A DNA stretch of 64,000 nucleotides from Anaerorhabdus sp964386325. Lineage in GTDB: Bacteria > Bacillota_I > Bacilli_A > Erysipelotrichales > Erysipelotrichaceae. The notes under the pieces are model-generated. The model saw only the letters and a list, made by a program, of their open reading frames with translations, ran no database searches and had not been told where the DNA came from. Shown here piece after piece: positions 51,665-59,952 of the stretch (within the stretch, counting starts at the first letter, position 1; each line of letters opens with the position of its first letter). Location of the stretch: positions 62,001 to 126,000 of the forward strand of contig CAYLQY010000005.1 of assembly GCA_964386325.1 (NCBI GenBank). Direction: 5' to 3'. Made by a program: the position numbers and the translations under genes.

Positions 51665-52573
51665 ATGAGAGATACTGAAAAAGTATTAAAGCAGCTTGAA
51701 AAATTCATCAAGGACAAAAAGATAGACTCTGATGAGGAGTATGAAGCAGCTGTTCAAGAGTTTATGAAATTGCATAATTTAGGAACACCAATTGTTGAAG
51801 AAACTTTAGAAACAAGGTCAGATTATCTTTTTGAACAAGCACTTGAAGCAGATAATGAAAAAGATGCTTTGAAATTGGTCCATGAAGCATTAAGAGAAAA
51901 TCCCAACAACTGTGATGCAAAGATATTTTTAGCAGAGATTGCGGCAAATAATGGTGAAGTACTAGAAGAAGATATAATAAGAATCATTAAAGAAGAACAA
52001 GCAAGATTAGTAAAAGAAGATATTTATAAGGAAGAAAACTTTGGCTATTTTTATGATATTGTAGAGACTCGTTCTTATATACGAGCGAAAGTTTCTTTAA
52101 TTGAAATATATTTAAGTAAAGGTCGTTATCAATTAGCACGGCATGAAATGGAAGAAGTTTTGAAGTTGAATGATCATGATAATATGGGTGTGCGTTATCG
52201 CCTTTTATCAATTTACTGTTTTCTAGAAAAAAAAGGTAAAATAAATGCGTTACTCGATAAATACCCAGAAGGTTCGCTTTTGACATGGTTACCTTTATCG
52301 GTATATTACTATAAAACAAAGAATTACTTTTTGTTGGATGAAACATTGAATAAAATGTATGAATATAATAAAAATATTCTAAAGGTAATTCATGGAGCTA
52401 CAGAGGCTAATAGTTTCGATATGCTGGAAAATTCCTTTGGTGCATATCAACCAGGAGATATGAATGAGGCAATGATGGTAGTTGAAGGTAACTTATATTT
52501 AATTGCCGCAACAACCGGATATATCATTTATTTGACGAATTGGAAACCTAGTATAAAAAATAAAGTGAGTTAA
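51665..52573 (+). CDS. TPR-containing protein of unknown role
   Basis: 302 aa from ATG 51665 (AAAGGAGA upstream). Helix pairs with TPR spacing, e.g. FEQALEADNEKDALKLVHEALRE then SLIEIYLSKGRYQLARHEMEEVLKLN and RLLSIYCFLEKKGK. The late FGAYQPGDMNEAMMVVEGN motif resembles a Firmicute/ST7-like TPR family. Cytoplasmic scaffold or regulator; partner unknown. Confidence 0.8.
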   Translation: MRDTEKVLKQLEKFIKDKKIDSDEEYEAAVQEFMKLHNLGTPIVEETLETRSDYLFEQALEADNEKDALKLVHEALRENPNNCDAKIFLAEIAANNGEVLEEDIIRIIKEEQARLVKEDIYKEENFGYFYDIVETRSYIRAKVSLIEIYLSKGRYQLARHEMEEVLKLNDHDNMGVRYRLLSIYCFLEKKGKINALLDKYPEGSLLTWLPLSVYYYKTKNYFLLDETLNKMYEYNKNILKVIHGATEANSFDMLENSFGAYQPGDMNEAMMVVEGNLYLIAATTGYIIYLTNWKPSIKNKVS

Positions 52574-52590
52574 ATGTATACATAATAAAA

Positions 52591-52616
52591 GAGCACTTCA
52601 ATTGAAGTGCTTTCTT
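52591..52616. terminator. Bidirectional terminator
   Basis: Perfect palindrome with arms AGCACTTCAA / TTGAAGTGCT and T/A-rich flanks; ends the TPR gene and the convergent gntR. Confidence 0.85.
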
Positions 52617-52626
52617 TGTATATACA
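52617..52626. repeat. Extra GntR-like operator at the 3' end of the regulator gene
   Basis: TGTATATACA, identical to the sites upstream at 53470 and 53493, directly abuts the gntR stop codon. ATGTATACAT lies on the other side of the terminator (52574-52583). Confidence 0.5.
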
Positions 52627-53349
52627 TTATTTAGCAGTTTGCAGACGATAACTATATAGGTCACTATTATAGCAAGTTTCGATATACTCAAATGGTATTT
52701 CTTCATTATCCATTGAACAATGAGTAATGTGACAAACTTTTAAAAGAGCTACATCATCAATTTTAAGTAGTTCTTTTTGTTGTCGAGATGGGGTAATTGC
52801 TTTTATTTCCCAGGTTAAACTAGAACTTTTGATTCCGATACTTTTTAAATACTCATAAAAAGATATATCTAAAGATGAGATATCAATCGCAGGAATAATT
52901 TTAGCGGATACATAGGTATAACTAATTGCGATAGGAATGCTATTTCCTGTTCGAAGTCGTACAAAGTAATGGATAAAATCATTTTCAGATAAATGCAATT
53001 TCTTCATAATATCAGGAAGTTTACTGGCTTGAATGACTTCATAACTAATGAGTTTTGATCCAGGGGTCATTCCAATTGAGCGCATATCTTCTGAGAAACT
53101 GCTATGGGTATAAATACTTTTTGCCAAATGTGGTGCTGTAACAAAACTACCTTTTCCAGGAATTCTTTCGATATAGCCAAGTTCTACTAAATGACCGATT
53201 GCTTTGTTTACAGTCATTCTTGAGAAGTTAAACTGCTTACATAACTGTTCTTCAGTCATGATTTGATCGCCAACCTTTAGGTTGTTTTTCTCAATTTCAT
53301 TTTTAATATAATCCTCAATTTGACGGTACTTGCTACTTTGGTTTGCCAT
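52627..53349 (-). CDS. GntR/UTRA regulator of the SIS-PTS operon
   Basis: 240 aa from ATG 53349 (AAGGTGGTG upstream). Winged HTH (YRQIEDYIKNEIEK, MTEEQLCKQFNFSRMTVNKAIGHL, PGKGSFV; ~7-70) and UTRA domain (GMTPGSKLISYEVIQA, HYFVRLRTGNSIPIAISYTYV). It is divergent from the operon at 53521; three TGTATATACA-type palindromes lie between. Paralogous to 59241 and 61121. Confidence 0.9.
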   Translation of the reverse strand: MANQSSKYRQIEDYIKNEIEKNNLKVGDQIMTEEQLCKQFNFSRMTVNKAIGHLVELGYIERIPGKGSFVTAPHLAKSIYTHSSFSEDMRSIGMTPGSKLISYEVIQASKLPDIMKKLHLSENDFIHYFVRLRTGNSIPIAISYTYVSAKIIPAIDISSLDISFYEYLKSIGIKSSSLTWEIKAITPSRQQKELLKIDDVALLKVCHITHCSMDNEEIPFEYIETCYNSDLYSYRLQTAK

Positions 53350-53416
53350 ATTATGTTTCACCACCTTCTTTAATTCTAAAAGATTACTATCTACAAAGCA
53401 AGCATTTGACAAAAAA

Positions 53417-53502
53417 GTATATACAAATTTTTAATTATATATATAATGTATTAAAAAGATATTGACAATTGTATATACAAAGTAGTAGATTATGTATATA
53501 CA
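53417..53502. promoter_or_regulatory. Operator cluster and promoter of the SIS-PTS operon
   Basis: Palindromes GTATATAC (53417-53424), TTGTATATACAA (53469-53480) and TGTATATACA (53493-53502). The -35 TTGACA (53462-53467) is directly before the second; TAGATT (53486-53491), 18 bp on, is the likely -10. The middle site fills the spacer, so binding must block the promoter. The first site may control the divergent gntR. Confidence 0.8.
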
Positions 53503-53520
53503 AAATAAAAGGGGTAGAAA

Positions 53521-54180
53521 ATGGTTAAAGCAATACTGTTTGATATGGATGGGACCTTACTTGATACAGAAGGTATTTGGAACAAAGCTTGGACAGCAGT
53601 GGAAGAGAAATATGGCTTTATGTTTGATCCAAAAGTTAAAGATTCATTTATTGGTATGCCAAAACAAAAGATGCTAGAAATCAAAGATTCTATCATTCCT
53701 AGTCATTTAGATTATGATGAAATACAAAATTTCAGGGTTGAGTTCTTTCGTGAATATACCGCAAACAATCCAATTGGTGTTAAGCAAGGGGCATTTGAAT
53801 GCTTGAACTACCTTAAGGAAAAGGGAATTAAAGCAATTGTTTGTACAAGTACCTATGAAGAGCGTGCTATACCTTGGCTCAAAGATGCAGGACTTTATGA
53901 GTATTTCGATGACATTGTAACGGGAGATATTGTTAAAGTGGGTAAACCTAATCCTGAAATCTATGAAATTACAATGAATAAGAATAATCTTCATGCCGAT
54001 GAATGCATGGCAGTAGAAGATACAACAGTAGGAGTACTTGCAGCAACAGGAGCAAATTTAAGAACATTCTATATAAAAGACATCCTAGATATTAGTGATG
54101 AGGCTTATGGAAGAATCCATAAACAACTTAATAATCTAGAAGAAATAATCAAAGAAATAGGAGGGGATGAAAATGAATAA
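53521..54180 (+). CDS. HAD-family phosphatase / beta-phosphoglucomutase-like
   Basis: 219 aa. HAD motifs: DMDGTLLDTE (nucleophile and acid Asp, ~8-17), CTSTYE (motif II Thr/Ser), VGKPNPEIYE (motif III Lys) and VEDTTVGVLAA (motif IV). The cap is of the small helical (IA) type used by sugar phosphatases and beta-PGM. First gene of the operon, behind AAGGGG; overlaps the next by 8 bases. It could remove or move a phosphate on the imported sugar. Confidence 0.88.
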   Translation: MVKAILFDMDGTLLDTEGIWNKAWTAVEEKYGFMFDPKVKDSFIGMPKQKMLEIKDSIIPSHLDYDEIQNFRVEFFREYTANNPIGVKQGAFECLNYLKEKGIKAIVCTSTYEERAIPWLKDAGLYEYFDDIVTGDIVKVGKPNPEIYEITMNKNNLHADECMAVEDTTVGVLAATGANLRTFYIKDILDISDEAYGRIHKQLNNLEEIIKEIGGDENE

Positions 54181-55270
54181 ACCAAGTTTACTGGGATATA
54201 TCAATGAACAAGGTGAAGTACTAAGATATACATTTAGTCAAAGAGCATTGTATTGTAATCCATTAATTGAAGTGTTCAAAAAGAATTCAATCAGAAAAAT
54301 TTATTTAATTGGATCTGGGACAAGTTATAATGCATCAATCGCAATAAAAACATATTTTGAAAAATTCTTAGCAGTTGAAGTAGAGGTTGTAATACCAACA
54401 ATATTTACAAATTATGTAACAATCAATAACAATCAATTATACGCAAAAGAAAATATTTTAGTCATCGGTATCTCGCAATCTGGAACAAGTTATTCAACAG
54501 TAAATGCAATGAAGAAAGCAAAGAGTGAAGGATACACAACAATTGCATTAACTGAAAATGAAGAAAGCTTAATTACGAAAGAAGTTGATCAAGTATTAAA
54601 GTTATGTGTTGGGAAAGAATTAATACCTGTTGAAACAAAAGGGTATACAACAACGTTATTAACTGGATATTGTTGGGCACTTGAACTTGCTTATTCACTT
54701 GAACGAATGAATAAAGAGGATTATCAAACACGTGTTCAAAAAATTGAAAAGATGTTGAATAATTTCGAAAAATATTTAGATGAAGTTAATGTATGGTATC
54801 AAAAAAATAGTGAAGAATTAATTCAAATGGAACATGGTCATGTAGCTGCGTATGGTTCAAATACATGTACTGCAATAGAAGCAGAACTAAAAATATATGA
54901 GACATTTAAGCGACCAATTCATGCCTATGAACTTGAAGAGTTAATTCACGGACCACAAATGGCATTCAATAATAAAACCTTTGTTTATATAGTGGCATCG
55001 AATGAAAAAGAAATTGAGAGAATACCACTCTTTCAAAACTGGTTTAAAGAGAATGAAGTTACAGAGCACTTATTTATTATCACAACTGAAGATATAGCGT
55101 TATCTGAAAAAGATTTGAAATTCAATACGGAAGTATTTAATGAGTTAAGTCAACTTGTGTTTACATTACCTTTCCAAATTATTGCGGCAAAGAATAGTGA
55201 AAGAGTTGGCTATGATACAAGTGTTAGACCACTAAGAAGAAAAGCATTTGCACACGAGTATAAGGAGTAA
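54173..55270 (+). CDS. SIS-domain sugar isomerase/deglycase 1
   Basis: 365 aa; ATG 54173 lies 6 bases after GGAGGGG (an ATG at 54167 is too close). Two SIS domains as in the isomerase half of GlmS: YLIGSGTSYNASIA and IGISQSGTSYSTVNA in the first, HVAAYGSNTCTAIEAELK and ELIHGPQMAF in the second; no glutaminase domain. Such proteins with a mannose-type PTS include deglycases of fructoselysine or glucoselysine 6-phosphate (FrlB, GfrE/F). A second one is encoded at 59953. Confidence 0.85.
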   Translation: MNKPSLLGYINEQGEVLRYTFSQRALYCNPLIEVFKKNSIRKIYLIGSGTSYNASIAIKTYFEKFLAVEVEVVIPTIFTNYVTINNNQLYAKENILVIGISQSGTSYSTVNAMKKAKSEGYTTIALTENEESLITKEVDQVLKLCVGKELIPVETKGYTTTLLTGYCWALELAYSLERMNKEDYQTRVQKIEKMLNNFEKYLDEVNVWYQKNSEELIQMEHGHVAAYGSNTCTAIEAELKIYETFKRPIHAYELEELIHGPQMAFNNKTFVYIVASNEKEIERIPLFQNWFKENEVTEHLFIITTEDIALSEKDLKFNTEVFNELSQLVFTLPFQIIAAKNSERVGYDTSVRPLRRKAFAHEYKE

Positions 55271-55274
55271 AGAG

Positions 55275-55679
55275 ATGAACTATTTTGTAATCGCAACCCA
55301 TTCAACATATGCAGAAGGTTTATACAATGCAATCAAGTTTTTCAAAAGTGATTGTGACAACGTAAGATATATCAATGCCTATGTAGAAGATCAAGAATTT
55401 GAAAAATGCTTCAGAAATACGATTGAGGATATCAAACAAGAAAATTTAATTGTGCTTACTGATATGGCAGGAGGAAGTGTTAATCAGGTAGTTACAAATA
55501 TTTCACAAGAATACAATTACAAAATTGTGACAGGAGTAAATTTACCTTTACTTCTAGAGTTAATGTTTAATCCAAATGATTTAACGATTGAAGATCTTCG
55601 TATGAGTGTAGAAAATGCGAAGGAACAATTAATGGTGATTGAAGAGTTTAAAGATGATGAATCATCAGATGAACTTTAA
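55275..55679 (+). CDS. PTS mannose-family EIIA
   Basis: 134 aa from ATG 55275 (AAGGAG upstream). VIATHSTYAEGL carries the phosphohistidine (H8); LTDMAGGSVNQV and a NLPLLLELM block fit EIIA-Man. Cytoplasmic, accepts phosphate from HPr. Confidence 0.92.
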   Translation: MNYFVIATHSTYAEGLYNAIKFFKSDCDNVRYINAYVEDQEFEKCFRNTIEDIKQENLIVLTDMAGGSVNQVVTNISQEYNYKIVTGVNLPLLLELMFNPNDLTIEDLRMSVENAKEQLMVIEEFKDDESSDEL

Positions 55680-55700
55680 TAAAAAGAAAGGAGGAAAATT

Positions 55701-56207
55701 ATGATTTTAATGGTAAGAGCAGATGACCGACTTATTCATGGAATGGTAGCGGTATCGTGGACATCACATCTTAAACCAGAAACTATTTTGGTGGCTAATG
55801 ATGGTGTGGCGGCAGATTCATTTAAATTAATGACAATGAAAATGGCAAAACCAGCAGGTGTTAATCTAGTTATCAAATCGAAAGATGATTCAATTAAGGC
55901 TTTAAATAATCCAATAAACGATAGAAAGAAAATTTTCTTAGTAACAGAAACAGTAGAAGATGCCCTCTATATTTATGAAAGAGTAGAAGGCAAATTCAAA
56001 AGTTTAAATGTTGGAACTGCTGGTGTTAACAAGAAACCAGGAGAGCAATATTATCCAACATTACCTCAAGTATTCATGACCGTTGAAGAATTTGAATCTG
56101 CAAAGAAAATGGCAAATGAGGGTGTAGAAATATTTGCCCAAATTACGCCAACAAGAGAACGCATGGATTTTAAGGATATTGAGAAAATTTTTAATACACA
56201 TAAATAA
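55701..56207 (+). CDS. PTS mannose-family EIIB
   Basis: 168 aa. VRADDRLIHGMVAVSW has the phosphohistidine (H13). The usual RIDDRLIHGQV is slightly altered (A for I, M for Q). GGAGG precedes the ATG. Passes phosphate to the sugar bound by EIIC/EIID. Confidence 0.92.
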   Translation: MILMVRADDRLIHGMVAVSWTSHLKPETILVANDGVAADSFKLMTMKMAKPAGVNLVIKSKDDSIKALNNPINDRKKIFLVTETVEDALYIYERVEGKFKSLNVGTAGVNKKPGEQYYPTLPQVFMTVEEFESAKKMANEGVEIFAQITPTRERMDFKDIEKIFNTHK

Positions 56208-56228
56208 AAGAAAGAAGAGGGAGAATTT

Positions 56229-56996
56229 ATGTTACAAGGATTTTTAGTAGCAGCAGTTTCAGCACTAATTTATCTTGAGAGTCGTATTGGTGGTCAACAT
56301 ATGCTTGATCGTCCAATCATTATCGGACCAGTTGTTGGTTTGATTATGGGTGACTTCCAAGCAGGTTTATTCATTGGGGGACAATTAGAATTAGTATGGA
56401 TGGGTTTAGTAGGAATTGGAACTTCAACGCCACCAGATGTTGTTGTTGGATCAGCATTAGCAACAGCATTAGCGATTAAAACAGGTGCAACTTACGAAAC
56501 AACTTTAGCACTTGCAATTCCAATTGCATTATTAGCACAATTAGTATCAATTGGTGTTTGTATTTTAAATACTGCATTTGCACATAGAGCCGATGCTTGT
56601 GCAGATAAAGCTGATTATCGAGGTGTAGAAGTTTCTAACTGGTTAGGAACTGGCTTATACTTTATTTCTAAATTTGCAATGATTTTTCTTGGTTTCTTAA
56701 TTGGTGGTGATGTAATTACAGGATTTGTAAACATGATACCAGAAGTAATTAAATTAGGATTAGCTCAATCAGGAAACTTATTACCTGCATTAGGGGTAGC
56801 TATGTTAATTCAATTAACATTTGATAAAAAATTTGGAGCATTCTTATTCTTAGGATTTGCACTTGTGGCATTCTTAAATATCAGTACAATTGGAGCAGCT
56901 TTCATTGGTGTAATTGCAGCCTATGTATATTACCAATTAGCTGGCAACAATCGTTCAAATACACCATTAATAAGTGATGAAAGTGAGGAACTATAA
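56229..56996 (+). CDS. PTS mannose-family EIIC
   Basis: 255 aa, seven to eight spans. ALIYLESRIGGQHMLDRPIIIGPVVGLIMGD and GGQLELVWMGLVGIG are EIIC hallmarks. AGAGGGAGA precedes the ATG; its stop is 1 base before the EIID start. Confidence 0.92.
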   Translation: MLQGFLVAAVSALIYLESRIGGQHMLDRPIIIGPVVGLIMGDFQAGLFIGGQLELVWMGLVGIGTSTPPDVVVGSALATALAIKTGATYETTLALAIPIALLAQLVSIGVCILNTAFAHRADACADKADYRGVEVSNWLGTGLYFISKFAMIFLGFLIGGDVITGFVNMIPEVIKLGLAQSGNLLPALGVAMLIQLTFDKKFGAFLFLGFALVAFLNISTIGAAFIGVIAAYVYYQLAGNNRSNTPLISDESEEL

Positions 56997-56997
56997 A

Positions 56998-57816
56998 ATG
57001 ACAGTCGCAAAGAAATTATCAAAGAAAACATTAAGTAGAGTATTCAACCGTCACTATCAATTGCTTGGTTGTTTCAACTATGAACGTCAAATGTCTACAG
57101 GTTATTCATGGACAATGATGCCTGCGATGAGAGAATTATATGGTGATAATCCCGAAAAAATGAAAGAAGGAGTTAAACGTCACCTTGAATTCTTCAACTG
57201 TGCTACAACACCTTCACCATTCATCATTGGTATTACTTGTGCAATGGAAGAACAATATGCTAGTGCTGAAGAAGGTACCTTTGATCCAACATCAATCAAC
57301 TCAGTTAAAGCAGCATTAATGGGGCCTCTTGCAGGTATTGGTGATAGCTTTTTCTGGGGAACATTCCGTGTTATGGGAGTTGGTATTGGAGCACCGCTAG
57401 CGGTTGCGGGTAATGTGCTTGGACCAATTCTATATTTCTTAATCAATGTTATTCCATCAGAAATCGTACGTCGTTATGGCTTCAAAATTGGTTATGAGGG
57501 TGGATCAGGCTTCTTAACTAAGATTTCTCAAGATGGAACTTTAGATAAACTTACAGAAGCAGCACGTATTATGGGTCTTGTCGTAATTGGTGCAATGATT
57601 GCGTCAATGGTTAAAGTAAATATTATTTCTGTTATCAACATTAATGGTGCAGAAGTTATATTACAAGATATGATTAATGCAATTTGTCCTAAACTATTAC
57701 CATTGTTGTTAACATTTGGTTGTTATGGATTGTTACAAAAGAAAGTTTCAGGAACTACGATTATGCTTGGCTTACTTGTGCTTGGTGTTATCGGGGTTTG
57801 GATTGGATTACTTTAA
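56998..57816 (+). CDS. PTS mannose-family EIID
   Basis: 272 aa from ATG 56998. FNYERQMSTGYSWTMMPAM, then ALMGPLAGIGDSFFWGTFR and a hydrophobic C-terminal third are family marks. TGAGGAA within the end of the EIIC gene serves as its ribosome site, so the two are translationally coupled. Confidence 0.92.
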   Translation: MTVAKKLSKKTLSRVFNRHYQLLGCFNYERQMSTGYSWTMMPAMRELYGDNPEKMKEGVKRHLEFFNCATTPSPFIIGITCAMEEQYASAEEGTFDPTSINSVKAALMGPLAGIGDSFFWGTFRVMGVGIGAPLAVAGNVLGPILYFLINVIPSEIVRRYGFKIGYEGGSGFLTKISQDGTLDKLTEAARIMGLVVIGAMIASMVKVNIISVININGAEVILQDMINAICPKLLPLLLTFGCYGLLQKKVSGTTIMLGLLVLGVIGVWIGLL

Positions 57817-57843
57817 TAGTTAAGAAAGCAGAGGGAAGATTTT

Positions 57844-58569
57844 ATGAATAAAAATGAGATTATTGAAAGTTTAAAAGATGGATTAATTGTATCTTGTCAA
57901 GCAGTTCCAGGAGAACCTCACTACATGGAAGGTATCACTGTTAAATTTGCAGAATGCGCAGATTGGGCCGGTGCTGCAGGATTAAGAGTTAATTCACCAG
58001 AAGATATCAAAGCGATAAAAGAAAAAGTAAATTTACCAATTGTAGGTATTTGGAAAATTGATCGTAACATTAAAGATGTTTACTTAACACCAAATCTTGA
58101 TGCTGCAAAAGCAGTATGGGAAGCAGGTGCAGAAATTATCGCAGTACAAGCTACTAATCACTTACGTGATGATGGAAAACTTTCATATGAAACCATTAAA
58201 GAAATCAAAGAAAATCTTCCCGATGCTTTGATATTCGCAGATATCGCAACAGCTGAAGATGCGAAAATTGCAGCAAGCTATGGTGCTGATTTTGTAGCAC
58301 CAACTTTAGCGGGCTATACAAAAGCAGGACACTTCAATAAAGTAGAAATTAAAGATACTCCTGATTTTAATTTGTTAAGAGATATTGTGGATGCAGTAAA
58401 AGGTACAACGACAAAAGTCATTATGGAAGGTAAAGTCTCAACACCGGAGATTGCAGTTCAATGTTTATACATGGGTGCACATGCAGTTGTAGTTGGTAAT
58501 GCTATAACACGCCCACACATAACTGCTAAACGATTTGTGAGAACACTAAACCGTTTCCATGGAGAATAA
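57844..58569 (+). CDS. nanE: N-acylmannosamine-6-phosphate 2-epimerase
   Basis: 241 aa TIM-barrel enzyme converting ManNAc-6-P to GlcNAc-6-P. LIVSCQAVPGEPHY, GAAGLRVNSPEDI, IVGIWKIDR, and the Lys/Glu near VIMEGKVSTPE match NanE. Here it sits with SIS enzymes and a PTS rather than with sialate lyase, so the pathway input is an imported amino sugar or derivative, not free sialic acid (inference). The last 11 bases overlap the next gene. Confidence 0.93.
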   Translation: MNKNEIIESLKDGLIVSCQAVPGEPHYMEGITVKFAECADWAGAAGLRVNSPEDIKAIKEKVNLPIVGIWKIDRNIKDVYLTPNLDAAKAVWEAGAEIIAVQATNHLRDDGKLSYETIKEIKENLPDALIFADIATAEDAKIAASYGADFVAPTLAGYTKAGHFNKVEIKDTPDFNLLRDIVDAVKGTTTKVIMEGKVSTPEIAVQCLYMGAHAVVVGNAITRPHITAKRFVRTLNRFHGE

Positions 58570-59239
58570 CGTAGGTATATTAGTACTCGTCGTTGTTGGT
58601 TGTATTGGAGGTAGTGTCATTTATAAAAAATGGATTACAGATGATACATTAAAAAAGCTCTACAAATTTAAAATGGAGAGAAATACCGAAGAATTTATAA
58701 AGTTATTGAACTCTCCCTATTTAAAATTTAATTTTTCAAAGTTTACATTGTATTGGATGCAACTTGGTTATTTCTTAGACTATAAAATGACAAAAGAAGT
58801 TGAAGAAACATTTCGTCAACACGATGCTATTAAAATGACAAGTGATGAACAAGCCACGGTATATTTTAGAATGTATACATATTACATTGAAATAAATCAA
58901 ATACAAAAAGCAGAAGCACTATACAATGTTTTGAATGATTGTATTCAGTCAAGTAAAGATTCGAAAATCAATGCACTTGAAAAAGAAGTGAATCAATTGA
59001 AAATAGTTTACTGTGATAAAGATAGTACACAAATTGAAAAAATAAAAGAGGACATAGAATCTTGTGTTGATGATGAATTAAAATCAGTAGGATATTTTAG
59101 GATTGCTAAACTTTACCACTATCAAGGAAGTGAAGCAGAGGTAAATAATTATCTACAACTTGCCATCGATAAAACAAGAATTGAAGTAAATAAAGAATCA
59201 TTAGAAGCGATGAAGAAAGACCATAAAAAACTCGACTAA
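58559..59239 (+). CDS. Membrane-anchored TPR-like protein of unknown function
   Basis: 226 aa; one N-terminal membrane segment (VGILVLVVVGCIGGSVIY, ~5-22), then a cytoplasmic helical domain with TPR-like spacing (YYIEINQIQKAEALYNVLND; YFRIAKLYHYQGSEAEVNNY). It starts within nanE and ends one base before the next ATG. It could tether enzymes of the operon to the permease (speculative). Confidence 0.7.
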   Translation: MENNVGILVLVVVGCIGGSVIYKKWITDDTLKKLYKFKMERNTEEFIKLLNSPYLKFNFSKFTLYWMQLGYFLDYKMTKEVEETFRQHDAIKMTSDEQATVYFRMYTYYIEINQIQKAEALYNVLNDCIQSSKDSKINALEKEVNQLKIVYCDKDSTQIEKIKEDIESCVDDELKSVGYFRIAKLYHYQGSEAEVNNYLQLAIDKTRIEVNKESLEAMKKDHKKLD

Positions 59240-59240
59240 T

Positions 59241-59936
59241 ATGAACAAGGTAGAACAAATATTCTTATTTTATAAAAATAAAATTGAACAAAGTGAATTT
59301 GAACTAAATTCCAAATTGCCTTCGAAAGAAGAAATTGCGAGAAAGTTCAACGCTGATGAAAAAGATGTATATTCTAGTTTAATGAAGTTAATGAAAATAG
59401 GATATATCAAAGAAAACAAGAAGAATTTCTTGGTTGTCTTTAAACGCGTTTTTAAAAAGATAGATAGAGTAGAAAGCTTTACAAATGAAGTCTTATCAAC
59501 AGGACAAATTCCAGGATCACTAATTCTAGAATATCATTTATTTAGAGCTATTACACTACCTGTGTTACAAGAAAAAATGAGATTAAACGACAATGATTTA
59601 GTTCATTATATGGTAAGAGTAAGAACAATTAATGATTTACCAGTTGCCATAGCATACAGTTATATATCACCAAAATATTTAAAGTCAGTAAATATTGAAA
59701 CAATGAATAAATCTATTTATGAGACATTGATAGATTATGGAGCCATTCTCACAAAAGTTCAAGGTGAAATGACTGCACATATACCAACTGAAGAACAAGA
59801 AGAAAATTTGAAAATTAAGAATGAAGCATTATTGAAAGATTCCACCTATTTATATGATCAAGAAGATTGTGTCATAGAATATGATGAGGTCTATTATGTA
59901 AGTTCTAGATATGGATATTTTTATACATCTGTATAA
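59241..59936 (+). CDS. UTRA-domain protein with degenerate GntR HTH
   Basis: 231 aa. The C-terminal UTRA (~75-231) matches the other two regulators here (IPGSLILEYHLFRAI, HYMVRVRTINDLPVAIAYSYISP). The N-terminal 60 residues align with their winged HTH, but the recognition helix SRMTVNKA is replaced by DEKDVYSS and the wing GKGSFV by KKNFLV. It lies inside the operon. It may bind a different site, modulate its paralogues by dimer exchange, or act as a ligand-binding protein. Confidence 0.8.
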   Translation: MNKVEQIFLFYKNKIEQSEFELNSKLPSKEEIARKFNADEKDVYSSLMKLMKIGYIKENKKNFLVVFKRVFKKIDRVESFTNEVLSTGQIPGSLILEYHLFRAITLPVLQEKMRLNDNDLVHYMVRVRTINDLPVAIAYSYISPKYLKSVNIETMNKSIYETLIDYGAILTKVQGEMTAHIPTEEQEENLKIKNEALLKDSTYLYDQEDCVIEYDEVYYVSSRYGYFYTSV

Positions 59937-59952
59937 TTGTGGAGGAAAAGAA

